Below, in pieces: positions 16,401 through 31,400 of a DNA stretch of 64,000 nucleotides (the stretch's first letter is position 1; each line of letters opens with the position of its first letter). Position numbers and translations under genes: made by a program. This stretch comes from Antedon bifida (Eukaryota; Echinodermata; Crinoidea; Comatulida; Antedonidae). Below the pieces are notes generated by a model. It did no database searches, had not been told where the DNA came from, and worked only from the letters and a program-made list of their open reading frames with translations. Location of the stretch: NCBI GenBank assembly GCA_963402885.1, contig OY727093.1:868001-932000 (forward strand), in the 5' to 3' direction.

Positions 16401-19400
16401 TACAGGACAACTACAACCATGCTAACTAAAATATGTGTCATTTTTTTCTATTTATTTGTACCCACAACCATGGGCAGGCAATCGAGGTATCCCATGACGA
16501 TAGCCTCTAACCTTTGCATCCATTATCTTACTACACCTATAAGCTTTGTTTCACAATTCTATATTCACAACCTCTTAAACAGTGCCAGAAGCTGTGTGTG
16601 AGTTTAACGCTACTGTGCTAGGACAATCACAATAACAAACCACCACCTGTGTATGCAGATCACTGTACATAATATGATCTTAAAATAACTGTGAAATCTC
16701 CACCACCTGTTAAATTATATACTCATTAACATCGATTCTACAATGACATTGACACCTGTGATCACAATGAATACCTGTATACACCACCTGTGATTCATGA
16801 TTTAGAAAATACACATGTATGTCATATCAAATGAAACAAGTATAAATATAAGATGACCCTCACAAGATATCCCTTTTTTAAATGGTTCAATAAGCATTTT
16901 AAAATAATCTTTTGTATCAAAAGCATAAGTTTATTAAAAATGTATAATATAGGAATTGTTCTTGTTCTAAGTACTGCTACCAGTTGGGTTGCTTACGTAT
17001 GTACTCAATATATTTGTTCATAAAGAATAATATAAAGCTATGGCAGAATAAATTAGAAATTGACAACTAAATATTACGATGATGATGAATTCCGGTAAAC
17101 CTTCGATTTATTTATGTGATCTCAAGTACTTACTAAATATTCGATTGTACAACTATGAAACAACAGAGGGCAACAAGATGCATACTATTAGAGTTGGTTG
17201 GTGACGTAATACCCTCTACAACCACCCTCCATTCAGGGATTGGGGTAGTTGCTGAAGCTATCACAATTGTAAGCATCTGTTGATGTTCTATACACTCTAT
17301 TGCTTAACATTCTAATGTGAATGGGCCTATTGTGTTATTAATTCAAACCTAGTGATATTAGTGAATATGTTGTATGTTAGTATAAATATTGTTCACACTT
17401 TTGCTAATTAAGGTTAATTATGTGATAAATAAGAACTACAAATTACTAATGATAAATCTTAAACACATCAAATTCAGTATATTATTATATTTTGTGTGTA
17501 CTGTTTAATGTGCAAAGAGTACATGCATGTTATCAAAGGCTAAGCTATAAAAGAATCATAGCAAACATATTATTTTTCCCGCTAACCATGATATATGTAT
17601 ATGCCAATTTGTTTGCTTTTTGTTTATAGGTTGTTACCATGGATACCAACCTGACTTCCAACCGATTTCTTCATTTCTTTTGATTTGCTTTTAGAATCCT
17701 GAAGCTGGAAACCACACAATTATTTAAGTAAAGTGACAAAATATTGTCATCATTCCAGAAATTAGTATTAGAACAAACGCTCTCTTTTTTAAAAATGAAA
17801 ATGCTCAGTTTTAAGCTAAATAATAAAAATACACGTCTGCTCTCAGCCTCAAAGTAGACATTTCTTTTAAATGAGAAACCAATTTTGTGAAGCCCAACTA
17901 TTACAAATCCTTTTGTCTTTTAGCTAAGTCATTATGCATTGAGATCAATTACTGCTCCAAAAATATGTTTTTTTATTTGCAGGAATACTTAATTATATGA
18001 TTCTTTGCTAGCATACAAATCCAATATGACAATGATAAAATGTAGAAAAAAGGAAACCAAATAAAATAAATTTAATATTAAAACAAAATGAGTATTATTA
18101 ATAAAATGCATAACATTGGGAATTTCAAATAAACAAAAGGTTTAAAAAAATTAATAAATGAGAAATGAATGCATGTTAGCATATGAATGCATGTAATCAA
18201 TATAGTAATGAATGGCTGTCACTATATTGATGTATACTTTAATGTCTCATCTCTTAAGTACAGTCTTAAGTAAGATGCATATATGTTCTACCAACTTAAT
18301 CTAAGACTTTTAGTATAATTTAGTCGTTTGGTCATTAATCACAGATTATCTATGTTGGAGATTATCTGTATTGAGCGGGACGAATGTCTTTAATCCGACG
18401 AGCTGAGTGATACGTAAACTTATCTTCACTTACCTGGGAACCAACAGATTTCTTGAATTGTTTTTGCGTCCTTACAGCTGGAGTCATTGGTTTTATTGCA
18501 GATCTTTTTGGGTCAGCTGCTTTTGTGTTTTTGTCTCTAAATAAGTCTGCTACAAACTCATACTACGTAGTAAAAAAAAATAATAAATTTCGGCTTTAAA
18601 TGTTTATTTGTCTAATTTATATATTGCTTTTAAAAATCAGCAGACTGTCTCAAAGCGTTTAAAATAAAAATTGAGATCAGAGATGAAACAGAATGTAACA
18701 AATCCCACCCAATTTTAAAATAATCAAATCAAATATTCTTCATCATAAAAAATACAAAACAAAACAAGAAAAAGGAAATTAAGAGATGAAAAAGAAACAC
18801 ATAAAAACTCAAGATGAGCTTGATAAATAATGTCCCTCAAAATTACGAGAACATTTAAATGTCTACAAGTATCTTAAAGACTAAAAACACCAAAAAACTT
18901 AATTTTAAAAATATTTCTGTCACTCTGTCTACTTTTTTAGGTCTTGTACGCCATATAACTACCTAAAATAATTTAGTAATCCCTTAAAGTAGATTACCTG
19001 ACTTGCACGTAGAATATTCAGATGTTCATCATTGACGTTGTCCCTATTCTTTTCCACAAAGCCTTCCGCTGTGTATTCGACCTTGTCAGCAAAATGATGC
19101 ACCACGTACGAACTGTTAGACGTTCTAGGCTTCGTGAAATGCTTGGATTTGTTGACATGTTGGGAGTATAACTTCTGACACCAGTTGTCATCATTGCCTT
19201 TAGGTACCTGAAAATACACAGATGTTTTTTTATGTGTTATTTCAAATGTATTGATATCATTTACAATCAATTTTGCTTTATTTTAGTAGTTAAACCAACT
19301 CTAATTTAACTTCTCTTGTGTCAATTTTTTTACGTGTTTGCTTAATTCAAATGTATTGATAGCAGCATTTACAATATAATTATTTTATTGGTTAAACCAA

Positions 19401-22400
19401 CTCAAATTTAACTCTTGTATCCAGTTTTGTGCTTTTTAGGTAATAACTAGAATGTGCCATGTTGTTGATGCAATTGTTCTTATGTGAATAATTTATAGCC
19501 ATTACTGTGACAATTGTAATGTTAATTTTAGCAGTACCCACATAATTAATTAAAATGTATTTGAGTGTAAAATTCAGATGAAATAATACAAGGGTTTCTC
19601 TAAATAAAAAGACAGAAAATTGTGTTTTGTCTACTTTTTTGTTGAGTTACTCGCATGATTACATCATGATTAATCCAAATGTATTTTAGTATAAATTGTG
19701 TGCTATTTCCATGGCACCTACCATGCATTCCTCATCCAACAGATCCAGTATTCCCAGTTTGTTTTCAATAAGATCTATACATGGCTGGTTATCGTAAAAA
19801 TCAATCATGTTCCATTCTATTTTCTCTCGGATATATTCCTCTTGCTCCAACTTGAAAACATGCTAAAAGGGATATTGAAATAGAGGAAAAATAAATATCA
19901 TCAAAATAAATTTACTACAGTTCAAAGGCAAATTACTAAAAAAATGTTTTTGAATGAATCAGTGGTTGGATCTCAATAAAAAAAATAAGCAAAAAGCTAA
20001 ATCAATACAATTATGTTAAACAGACACTAACCCTTTCAATCACTATATTAAAACTTAAAATGTTGAATATTAATTTATACTCCATTTGAAATATCCTAAT
20101 ATAAAGATTAAGCAATATTATTTAACAACTTATTAAATATGTTATCGTTACCTGCGTAAATTGTTGTTGTAACTTCTCATTTGCATAATTTATGCAAAAC
20201 TGCTCAAAGCTATTTATGGCAAACATTTCAAACCTACAAAAAAATAAAAGTTAAAGAAAAAACAAATTAATCTGTAATTTTTGTTTCCAATGAAGGAATG
20301 GAGACAAGCTATAATGCCACTACAATACTTATTAACTATACATTTTTCAATTTTTTTAGAACTTAGAATTTAGAACTTTAGATAGAAAGAAACCTACCCA
20401 TAAATATCGAGTACGCCAATAAAGTTGTGTGCTTTCGTTGTTGGTACAAGAGCTTTATTTACTTGTTTCACAATCCACTTGAATAATTGTGCATAAATGT
20501 GTTTCGCTAATGCATCACGGCCATTTAATGCCTGCAAAAAATATTACAAAATATTGTTAGTAGTATAGCAAGAAAATAGGCAGCTTCAGATTTGCCGATT
20601 AACGAACTAAGAACAAGCTAGGTTATGTCAATTGATGTGTCATTGGTCATCGCAAACCAACAAACGGAGCGAGGAAGCACATCCCAATGAATTGACATGA
20701 CCTAGGTCGTAAATCGAAATCTCTCTAATGACAGACAAGAGACAATGAAGGGGAAAAAGTGTATGAAAGAGAGGTATGGACTACTGTACCTCAACGTCTA
20801 ACAGAAAGAAAAACATCAACAAATACCAGAAATGTTTGAGATAGACTTGATAAGATGAAGCAGTAGGCAAAATAAACTAATGCGAACCTGTTGGTAGGGT
20901 AACGGTTTGGTCAGCACTTCTCTGACCGTCACTATCTTACGATTCACTAACCACTTTCTCATTTGACCTTCTTCAATGCCCAGTAGTTTACACAACACCC
21001 CAATACTTTCATTGTCCCTCTGAAAAACACAAACATTATTTTAAATAATAATTTAAAAATATTGCAATAAATGAAGAACAAATTTAGAAAATCTATCCTA
21101 AAGAAATTATAGAAATAACGTAAAACTACATGCATGTTGACATGAGAAAAAACAAACATTTTAAAACCCCTTCCTCAACCAATTTACCTTCATAAATATT
21201 AATAAACTATTTTCCCTCAATCCTAGCAAAACAACATATTAGTTGTTGGCAATCACAACAAACAACTGCACATCAATTTATTTTTGTATGATATGTATTG
21301 ATGGTGATGAAGAAATAAAGTAAGTCAAGTACACACTCATATCAGATACCTAGCTGATAAGTGGGTTCAGCTTATTTGTGAAGATAAAGACTGCACTTAA
21401 ATTGTTGGGTGCACTTAAATCTATCTAGCAGACTGTAGGTGTTTTTATTAATGTTATTAATGTCATGCTTATGTGTATTGGTATGTTAAGCACACTGAGC
21501 TTCCGTTAAAATTCATTCTTAGTTAGAATAAAATATTTCCATGGTAACAATCATTGTCGTACATAATCAATGAAAGGAAATTAAAATGCAGTGAATTCAA
21601 TTTACAGAAAAGTTGAATCGCGATTCATAAAACAGATTTAATATTTGTATTGAGGTTTAATTCTGATTCACTACATTCTATATTAATGTCCAAAGCAAAA
21701 GATAAAATGTGTAATATATGGATTAAAACAATAGCAGCAACAACAAGCTATTTCAAATCAAAAATATTCCTGAAGAGACGTTGGTCACCTTTAATTCTTA
21801 TCCTATAGATATATGTTATATATATTATAGACTTTTATATTAATTTTTAAATAACTAAGTTGCAAAGTAAAATGTTACTACTTCAATGTAATCTATTGAA
21901 ACTGTTCTGTTTTTCACTATAAAGCATAATATGCCAAATTCATTCCATTATATGTAATCAAAAACATCAAAAATCAAAACAAAAATGTTCTTTTTTAAAA
22001 ATTGCAGATTGTACAATAAATTGTTTATAGAGGTCTCTGTGTAATGTTGCTGCGTAAACAAAACCTACAGCACTATTAGGTAAAGGTAGCTAGAGCCACA
22101 CATGAAGTTCTGATAATGTCGTAGAATATTATAATTGAAAGTGTCAGATATTACTGTCATTAAACAATACTAAACAGTTGATTGATTGTGTGTTAATAAA
22201 TATATTTCTTATGATGACAGTCTGTGAAAGTGTAATGAATTCTTCTTACTTATCATGTGTAAATAAAGACTAAAACATTATTGCATTTAAAGGTTAAACT
22301 ATCATCTTGTCATGTATTATGATTTGAAATAAATGATGTGAGTTTATGTAAAAAGAGTGAAAATAAAAAAGCTCTAACCTAAGAAAATGTGGCTTAAAAT

Positions 22401-25400
22401 GCAAATTTTATAAACCTAAAAGGTGACCAAAAAGAATGTTTTTATTGCTATCTACAAGCAAAGGAAAGGGTGATTAAAATGCAAGTAATTAGCGGGTGAT
22501 TAGTGAACCACTTGCCTCCAAGAAACACCTTGTATCAGAATCCAGCTACAAATTAAAATGACATGTTTAGTTGACCTGGGTCATGATACAGAGGAAGGGC
22601 ACATGCGCTAAGCATATTATTATCACTTGGGCCGGTACATTGTTACTTATTCCATATATTCTTACTTATAGTCCATTTTTTAATTGGGCCATTCATTCTT
22701 ACCTGGGACGTACATTCTTATTTAAGCTCTTCCTACACTATCAAACTTTATGTGACAAAAACATGTGATGTGCCCATATATGGACACAATGATGTCATAT
22801 CACTACCATATTTGGGCATATCCCACTTTGTTGTCAAACTGATAGTGTAGACAGAGTTTTAGGCCTACCATTACTCATTATCAGGGAGAATTTCATTCTT
22901 CACTGCTCCTATCACATCCTTACTTTGTTTTTAGCATAAACACTATACTCATAGCATACACAGCTTATAGACATGCAAGTTTATTAAGTCTGCATGCTTA
23001 AGTATGGTCAACATGCTTTCTCTATAAGATGCTTGTTTTAATCTATGTGCATTCAAAGCGTACATAAATATAAAGACATCTTTCAGCATTTCAATCAATG
23101 TATTAGGCCTTTTCTTATGCATTAGAAATGACTATCTAGAGCAATATTACAATATTGTTTCATATAATTGTTTTAATAGCGCAATGATCAGTTCATTCTC
23201 ACCTCTATAGAGCTGTTATCACCTCGTTCTGGTTTCACTTCTACGTTGCCGAAATGCAAAACAGCTGCTACTACACGAAATATGGACATCTGCGTTTCTT
23301 CACTTATTCCTTTAATATAATAATAAACAATTTTTAAAATTGTTATTCAAGAGCAGTGTGTAATCCATACTGTATGACTTGATTTGATTTGGAAAATAAT
23401 TATAAAAAATACATACAAAAGTGATAACATTAATTACTGACATTACAAATAATATACATTCAGATGATTTTTCCAGGACAGCCCAAAAAGCTTTTTAGAT
23501 TATTTCCATTGGGATCCATTTATGTGTGGATATTATTATTAAATTATCCACATAGTTCATGTTGTCCACACGATGTGTTAGATTTGACAAATCCATAATT
23601 TTCCAAATCTTGTCTAATTTCTAGTATTTTGCAAGATAGCTCCACTTTCGATTCCATAAAATTCACATATACAAAAAAAATCATATTTTCCTCTTTTGAT
23701 AAATATTTTAGAATCCCTAGTGACATTTGAGCAACTACAAAATGCATCTGTTTGTATTTATAATTTGATCTTAAATCTTTAATTTGATATGGTTCACTAG
23801 TTACACAATGATTTTGCAATCAAAACTAAATCTGCCATATTTCATTGCAATGTGTGTCTGCTTGTAATTCATAAGGAAATGGCCGCTGATGCTCATCATT
23901 ACATGTGTTTTAGATAATGAGAATGAATAATAACTATGCATAGTTTTTATTCATAATAAATTGATGTACACAATGTTTCTATTAAAAACTAGGATCACAT
24001 CCGATATTTGACTAGTTTTGGAATTCACTTATTAGAAAAACTTCTAGAATCCATAACTAAGTACCAGATATATGTTTGCATTACTGACTCAAAAAGAATG
24101 GAGAGACTTTAATTAGAAGGAGACAAGTAAAAGGAAAAAAAGAAGAGAATGTTTGATTTACCAACAAGTTGAAACGCATCTCTAGTTTCTTCTAAATCAT
24201 CCCTATCATTGATGCCAACCACCTCTGGAGCTTCCCCCTGATTCGTATAAAAAAATTCATCTGGATGACCTGTGAATATCAAACAGTTACACACATTAAT
24301 TTATACGTCAATCATCTATTTCATATTTGTTAGTGCTTCAAAATGATAAATTTACATTATTAACATTGGACTATAAGTTATTAATAATATTTATTCAAGT
24401 ACCACGGGATTCAATCAATCAAATTCATAACACTCCATATATCCTATCTTTTTCTCATTCATCAGATAATCTAACATATCAATCTTTTAAAAATAATATG
24501 CACAACTAAAATTATTAATTATTAAAAATAAATTAGTAAAGCTATCTCCAGGATGTTTAAAATAATTACAAAGATAAATGTTTATGCCACTATTTGAAGA
24601 ATTAATTTAATCACTTCCTGCAGGATATATTACCATCCCTTTTTTATTCTAAATAATTCCTATGAAATAAATTCAAAGAATTCGTGCAATAAAAAGGAAG
24701 TTATGCTGTCAATCACCAAAAATGACAAACATTAATATTATTTTACTTTTGGTAGTAACTTTATACATATTCTTTCAAATCAGCTGTGTTATGTGGTTGA
24801 TTGAGTTATTTATACCAAAGAACCTATAAACACAAGAATCTCCCGTCCGTCCAAAACATCAAAACATGTAACATTTCAAAAGGCATTGTGGAATAGAATA
24901 TGTGACCTTGTGACCCTGACACAATACAGTCAACTCTCTCAATACTGGACACCTTTGGGCTGACCAAATATGTCTGATTTTCTGGAAAGTCTGGTATTCG
25001 GAATGTGTTTTTAATGGTAAAAATGAATTTGGGACCTTTTGAACCTTGGGAAAAGTCTGGTATTGGGAGAGTTTCTGGTTTTCAGAGAGTCCGGTATTGG
25101 GAGAGTCAACTGTACAATATTTTGAATGCAAAACAGGAGAGACAGGAGATTCTTGTGTTACAGGTTCCTTGCGGAGATTCTTGTTTTATATGTTCTATGC
25201 TCGTACCTAATTGAAGTTCTTGAAATTCTGGTAAATCAGAACTGGCACATAATTGGTAGAATATATGGTAATTCCTTTCCTCCGATGCTTGGAACACAAC
25301 TCTGGTTTTCTCCAGTAAATACGTCCTCATGTGCGCTCCAATTATGTGATGTATTTTGTTAAAACTAATCTCAACATACTTGCCGAATCTACTACTGTTG

Positions 25401-28400
25401 TCGTTCCTTGTTGTCTTGGCGTTCCCAATTGACTACAATATGATAATTTCATTTAATTCAATTTCTTAATTTATCTATTTAAAATACAGTAGAATCCCTA
25501 TTAAGGGGACACTTTCAGGACCCAATAAATTGTCCTAATAATAGGGGTGACCCCTAAATACAGGGTTGGCTGTAGTGTTAAACATTGGCTATCGTTCGTG
25601 TCACTAAAAATTGTACTGTTCATAGGGGTGTGTCCCCTGAATGGGTGTGTCCCCTGAATAGGAGTGTCCCAATGGAGGGTTTCTACGGTACTGTATACAA
25701 ATATGTAACTTTATTATACAAAGAAAAAGTAAACTGACTGCAAGATATAAAAACAAAATGACTTGGATACATAAGATGACGACATTAAACGTAATGCTGT
25801 GATTAAATTATTTCTACTTGTTTCAAATATATTATTAGAAGACAAAGATATTCAACTTCAATGCAATAATCACGGAGACAGTCCAGATACTATAAATCAC
25901 GTTTTATAGATAGCAGTTTATGTTTAATTTCTAGAATCCAAATCGTTACTGTATACAGCATCTGAATCGTGTTTAACTAATTTGGCCATTATGTTGATGT
26001 TACGTTATTATCATTGGCCATTATGTAATCTTAAAATTAAGATATATTAAGAAGTATCAGGTATGTTGTTGAATGTTTTTTTTTTTAATATTTGAGATTA
26101 ATCTATTCTATTGACACTTAGTATTTCTAGAATACTGTAGTTTCATAAGGCAATCACCTAGCTACAGTCTCAGTGGGCATAGCATTACAGTATGACTTTA
26201 TACTACAGTATATAGTATACTGGCTATATAAAGGGTTTTCCTCCAATTAACAGAAGCAGAAGTTGAATATCTATATCATTTTCATTGTTGTTAGTGAAAG
26301 CAAGCAAAACCATATTGATGATAATTGCCCTAGGCTAGTTGTACTATGATGCAGGTCAAACACAAACCTAATTCACATTAAATTCTCGTTTACATACTGC
26401 AATGAATAAACACTAAATTTACAAAACAATGTATACATTTCTGAGTACATAGGTAATTGTTCTTTTGATGAAACGGTTTTATCTTGTCTTTTCTATGCCC
26501 ATTGATTTGATTCTATATGACTGGCAATGATATTAAAATTATTCTTTAATAATTTAATTTGATTTGATTTGACATAATTTTACCAACTACAAAGGAAGTT
26601 AAGCTCTGTCTACACTATCAAACAAAAAGAGTGTGATATGCCAAAATAAGGGTGTGATATGCCCAAATAAGGTAGTGATATGCCCAAATATGGTAGTGAT
26701 ATGACATATGGGCACATCAATTTTTTTTATGTCACATAAACTTTGATAGTGTAGACAGACCCTTAGGTTTATTTGTTAGATAATTTGACCAACTCTAAAT
26801 TGTACTGAATACTTATTGGGCTCAAAGCTAACTCTAGCCATCAGTGCAAGCTAAGTAATCTAAATGTTATGGTTTTGTGTCCACTTGTAGAATAACTTGG
26901 AGCTCATTGAATATTCAGTAAAATTATGCAAGAGTTGGGCAAAGAATCTCTCAATTCATCAATCATACCTCCATGATAGGATTAGACGCCAATACTTTCT
27001 TTTCAACTTGCGTTTCTTCATATGATCCTCCGACTGTTGCAAAATATCGCATTGCATATTTCGCAGACACAGTTTTTCCAGCACCACTCTCCCCGCTTAC
27101 AATAATGGACTGGTCCTGTTCGAACCTGTGAAACACAAATAAAGGGACATAATCACTAACTATAATAAAGTTTTATTTGTAATATTTTAAGCCGGTCGTT
27201 TTATGCTCATAATGAATCTTTAAATCCTTTACATGTTGATACTGACTGACAACTTTAACAATACATTCTAGGCTGGCAGTCCAAATTGCAAGTTTAATAT
27301 TCCAAATTCAATTTTAATACTGTAGTAGGAAAACAGGAAGAAATGTAGTAGGAATATGAAACCCTTTATTTTTTTTGGGTGGGGGGGGGGGGGGGTGGAA
27401 AGAGTTTCTGGCACAGGGAGTGTACTTAAATACTTGTATAATGCCAAACTCCCCTACCCAACACCTTGAATCAACATATGTACTACTGATGTGAATTATT
27501 GTATTGTACTACAATTCTGAAATGTGTTAGTGATCAGTATGGAGGGCACAAAGTGACAAAAAATGCTTTTTAGATTCATTTATTCTACAGTTTCTGGCAC
27601 AAGGAGATATTTATTTGATGTTTATGTCTTTTTCAAAACGACTTTAATCAACCTGCTATAAATATCATATCACGTGCAACATTGTTAGTGTTACATTACT
27701 AATTAAAAGTACCTGGATAATCGCTTAAATGCTTCTTCAGCGACAGCGAATATATGTGGGTCCATACCAGCCATATCCTGGCTATGGTACGCATTGATGA
27801 CATCTTCGCCATATAGAGGGAGCTGTTCATACGGATTGATTGCGACAAGCACAATACCTGAAAAAAAAATTGGATTAATCCAGTGTTTATTACAACTAGC
27901 ATATTATTGTCAATTATTCTGTTTTTACTCAATATTTTGATTATTTAATTTGATTATTTAAGGATATTTATAGGGGTGACCCTTCCAGTTCCTTCACAGG
28001 GAAGCTGATATCCAGGGGCCCTCTTTAATATCCAGGGCCCTCTATAATAATAACTAGGGACCCTCTTTATCTCCACAACTCTACATTAATTTGTCTCCAA
28101 CTCCCTAATTTGTCTCTAACTCCCTAGTTTGTCTCCTTCTTTCTCCCTGTTGTCTGACCTTTCTATGACCTTATAGTGCAGGTCACATAATCTTTAACCA
28201 ATATAATGATTTACACTAGAATAAAACTTGAAAACAAGAAAGTACACAATACAAATTGATTAATTGAATGATTGATAGTAACCAGCATAATGCATGAACA
28301 ATGTCTTTAAAAATGACATACATTTAGGTAGACAAACAGTCTCTTTATATTAGTCATAAGCAAATGTTGTTGTTTGTGTCATAATAAAAACAGGTTAATG

Positions 28401-31400
28401 GCAATTGCCATAAAATGCATGAATTCATACTGCACAGATTATAATGCTTTGCTTAGCTAAAAATATTGCAGCAAAACATAAACATTTAAACAAATGGTTA
28501 CTGTATATATCTTGTTTATAATCAGTAAGAAAGAATTTTAATCACCAAATTAAATTGAGGCCGTTTTTAAACATAATAATAAATATTACCAACAGTATTT
28601 CTATGCATTATAATTAGTTTTGTTTATAATACATTAAAATGAATCAAATCTGTGAGATAAAATCCAATTCTACTGTCTATGACATTGATTATATGAAGTT
28701 CAAGGGATTAAATAAAACTTTATAAAAGCTTCGCGACGCAAGATTATGGAATGTTTTTTAAGATTGTCTGAGTAAATGCGTTGCGAATAATATTTACTGT
28801 AACATTCTTTTCATGTCAACATAACTGTATGATGCTGATATCAATACATTTCAAATATGGAGATTCAAATGTTATTTACATTAAATAGAAATATTACATA
28901 CAACATGATTGTGTAGCGCAATTAGTAAAATATGGATGGCATTCCTACGATGTTATAATCTATGTAGTTAATATAATCTATGTAGTTAATGTATAGTAAG
29001 ACTATGAAATATGTTTTGAAAATAATTCCATCCTCTGGATTTGATGATTGGTGATGAACAATTTATCAGTGACATCATTAACAAATTAAATTACATTTGT
29101 TTGTTTTTCTTCATGAAATATTTACTTAATCAATTAAAATTATTCATAGAATAGAATTTGGTACTCTATTCACAAGTGTGAATCAACTTACAGGTGTTAT
29201 ACTGTAACATTCTTTTAATGTCAACAGATATACAAGCACTGATCCTAATGCTTGAATTTACTTAAGTACAATACTTGTTTTAGTGTATTTTACTGCTTCA
29301 GTTTAAAGCTGGCTTTATAAATTATCCATAACAATAGGTAGATTTAAGCAACGTTCACACTGATCCAGGACTCCAGTGGCCGGGTAAAAAGTAATAGAAA
29401 ATGAGTGTAATGTTTCAGAATAGAGCCATTCACACTAACTCATTCCCGATCCAGAACAAAAACGTAGGTTTTGGAGGTAGGTGATCAAGTAAAATAGCCA
29501 GAAGCTTTCTCTAGCCACTGGACCACATCCAGGCTTAATGTCAACAGAGCCTTAATGCTTTAAAGGCAACCAAACCATGGTACTATCAACCCAAAATGGG
29601 AATAATACATGTTACTTTGATTGAAAATGTCCATCTGGTTTTGGATATTCATGAATTAGGTTAGTTTCGCTAATTTTTGTTTTTCATCGACAAGAATTAT
29701 TAATTTATACATGTTACTTTGCTAATTGACTTACCACAGTACGTATAGATTGCTCTATTTTGAATAAACCTCACATTCAAGTTGTATAGTACTGCAGGTT
29801 CATGTAAATAACTAAGCGATGTCAAATCATTTTCACCGATAAGTATTTCTGGGTTACGCAACGGGGGCATGTCATCTTTAGTTTTAATCTTGATGGTTCT
29901 TTCCTATGGAATAAATAATCATTAACATCTTTATATTACTTTCAATAGCAATAAAAACTTTCTATATATTGAAGAGCTCCTATAAAATGCTTTTAATATA
30001 TATCCACGATTCTTTATGACCGTTACTGTTATATGATTTAATTTAATTATGATTTTGACTGAAGAGCTCTATAGTTTTTAAGGTATTACTGTATGTATGA
30101 AAAGTCTATCTTGTGCCTAAATAACATGGATAAACCGACATAGGCACTTTACCCTCTGAGGGGAGACATACAAACTTACTTCTCCATCTTCCAGTTCAAC
30201 TTCTACATTCTGTCCTTCTTTGTAGTCCTTTATCAAAGTGCCACCAATCCATACTTCTTCTGGGTCTCGTATCCACACCCGAGCACCCTAAAATAATAAC
30301 AAAAAATTGAATTATTCTGATAAAATTATTAAAATGTTAAATAATAATAAAATAATAATTGCTTATATAGTGCTTTTCCACGTTGATCAAAGCGCTTCAC
30401 ATTAAGTTTAACATATACAATCCAGATACACTAATGTATTTAACAAAGTAATACAATCTGCTTATTACAGCTATAGCTAATTTAGAGAGTGGTATGGCGT
30501 AATGGTAAGGGATCTGACTAGCATGTGAGAGGCATGGTTTCTCTCTGTGCTATTGCTTACTGTATACTGTATATTTGAGATATACTGTACTTCGGATGGG
30601 AAGTAAAGCTGTTGATCCCATGTACATACATTGCATGTGCACGATGAACTTGACACACTATTAAAACAAGTAGAGAATTGTCTCACAGTGAACCAATTCA
30701 TCTAGGACTGGTCCCTGGTAGAACAGTGTCGGACTGAAGAGGTGATCTAATATAAATGTACTTATTCCAAATTCCATATAAGTGTGTAAAAGAAATTACC
30801 AGAAAGATACCACCATTTTAACTTATTCAATGGTCGTTGCACGTGAACACTGAAATCCATTAATATTAATAGTGCCTTGGACATTATTATTATAATATAG
30901 ATATCCTTCTATCATCAAGGATTCAATGACCTTTGTCTCTGTACTAGGAAACATAACATTTATCGGCTACTATTAATGTTTCAAGGCAGACAGGAGTAGG
31001 AGTTTTATTTCAGATTGAATTGAAAGTAAAAACATTAATTTTTATATTAAATACAATATAGAAACCATTTTTCTGAGACTATTGATAGACTATTTATACA
31101 GCTACTGTACAGTACATAGTACTACAGTAGTGGTTTACACAACGAGTAGTACATAAAGTGGTTCTATAATAGAGAACAAACTGTAGTTCACACTACATGA
31201 TGGCTGGCAAACATGACTTCATTGCGCTAGATGTAAAAATACATATTTTCAAGAACGTAGTCATTTTTCATTTAAAGGAGACAGACACAAGAGACTGCAA
31301 GAACTATGTACTCACTCTCTTAGGAATACTCTTAAATGTTTCTGGTATCCTAATTTACATAATTCAATTTTCTAATCATCTCTTGAGTCTTAATACTTTT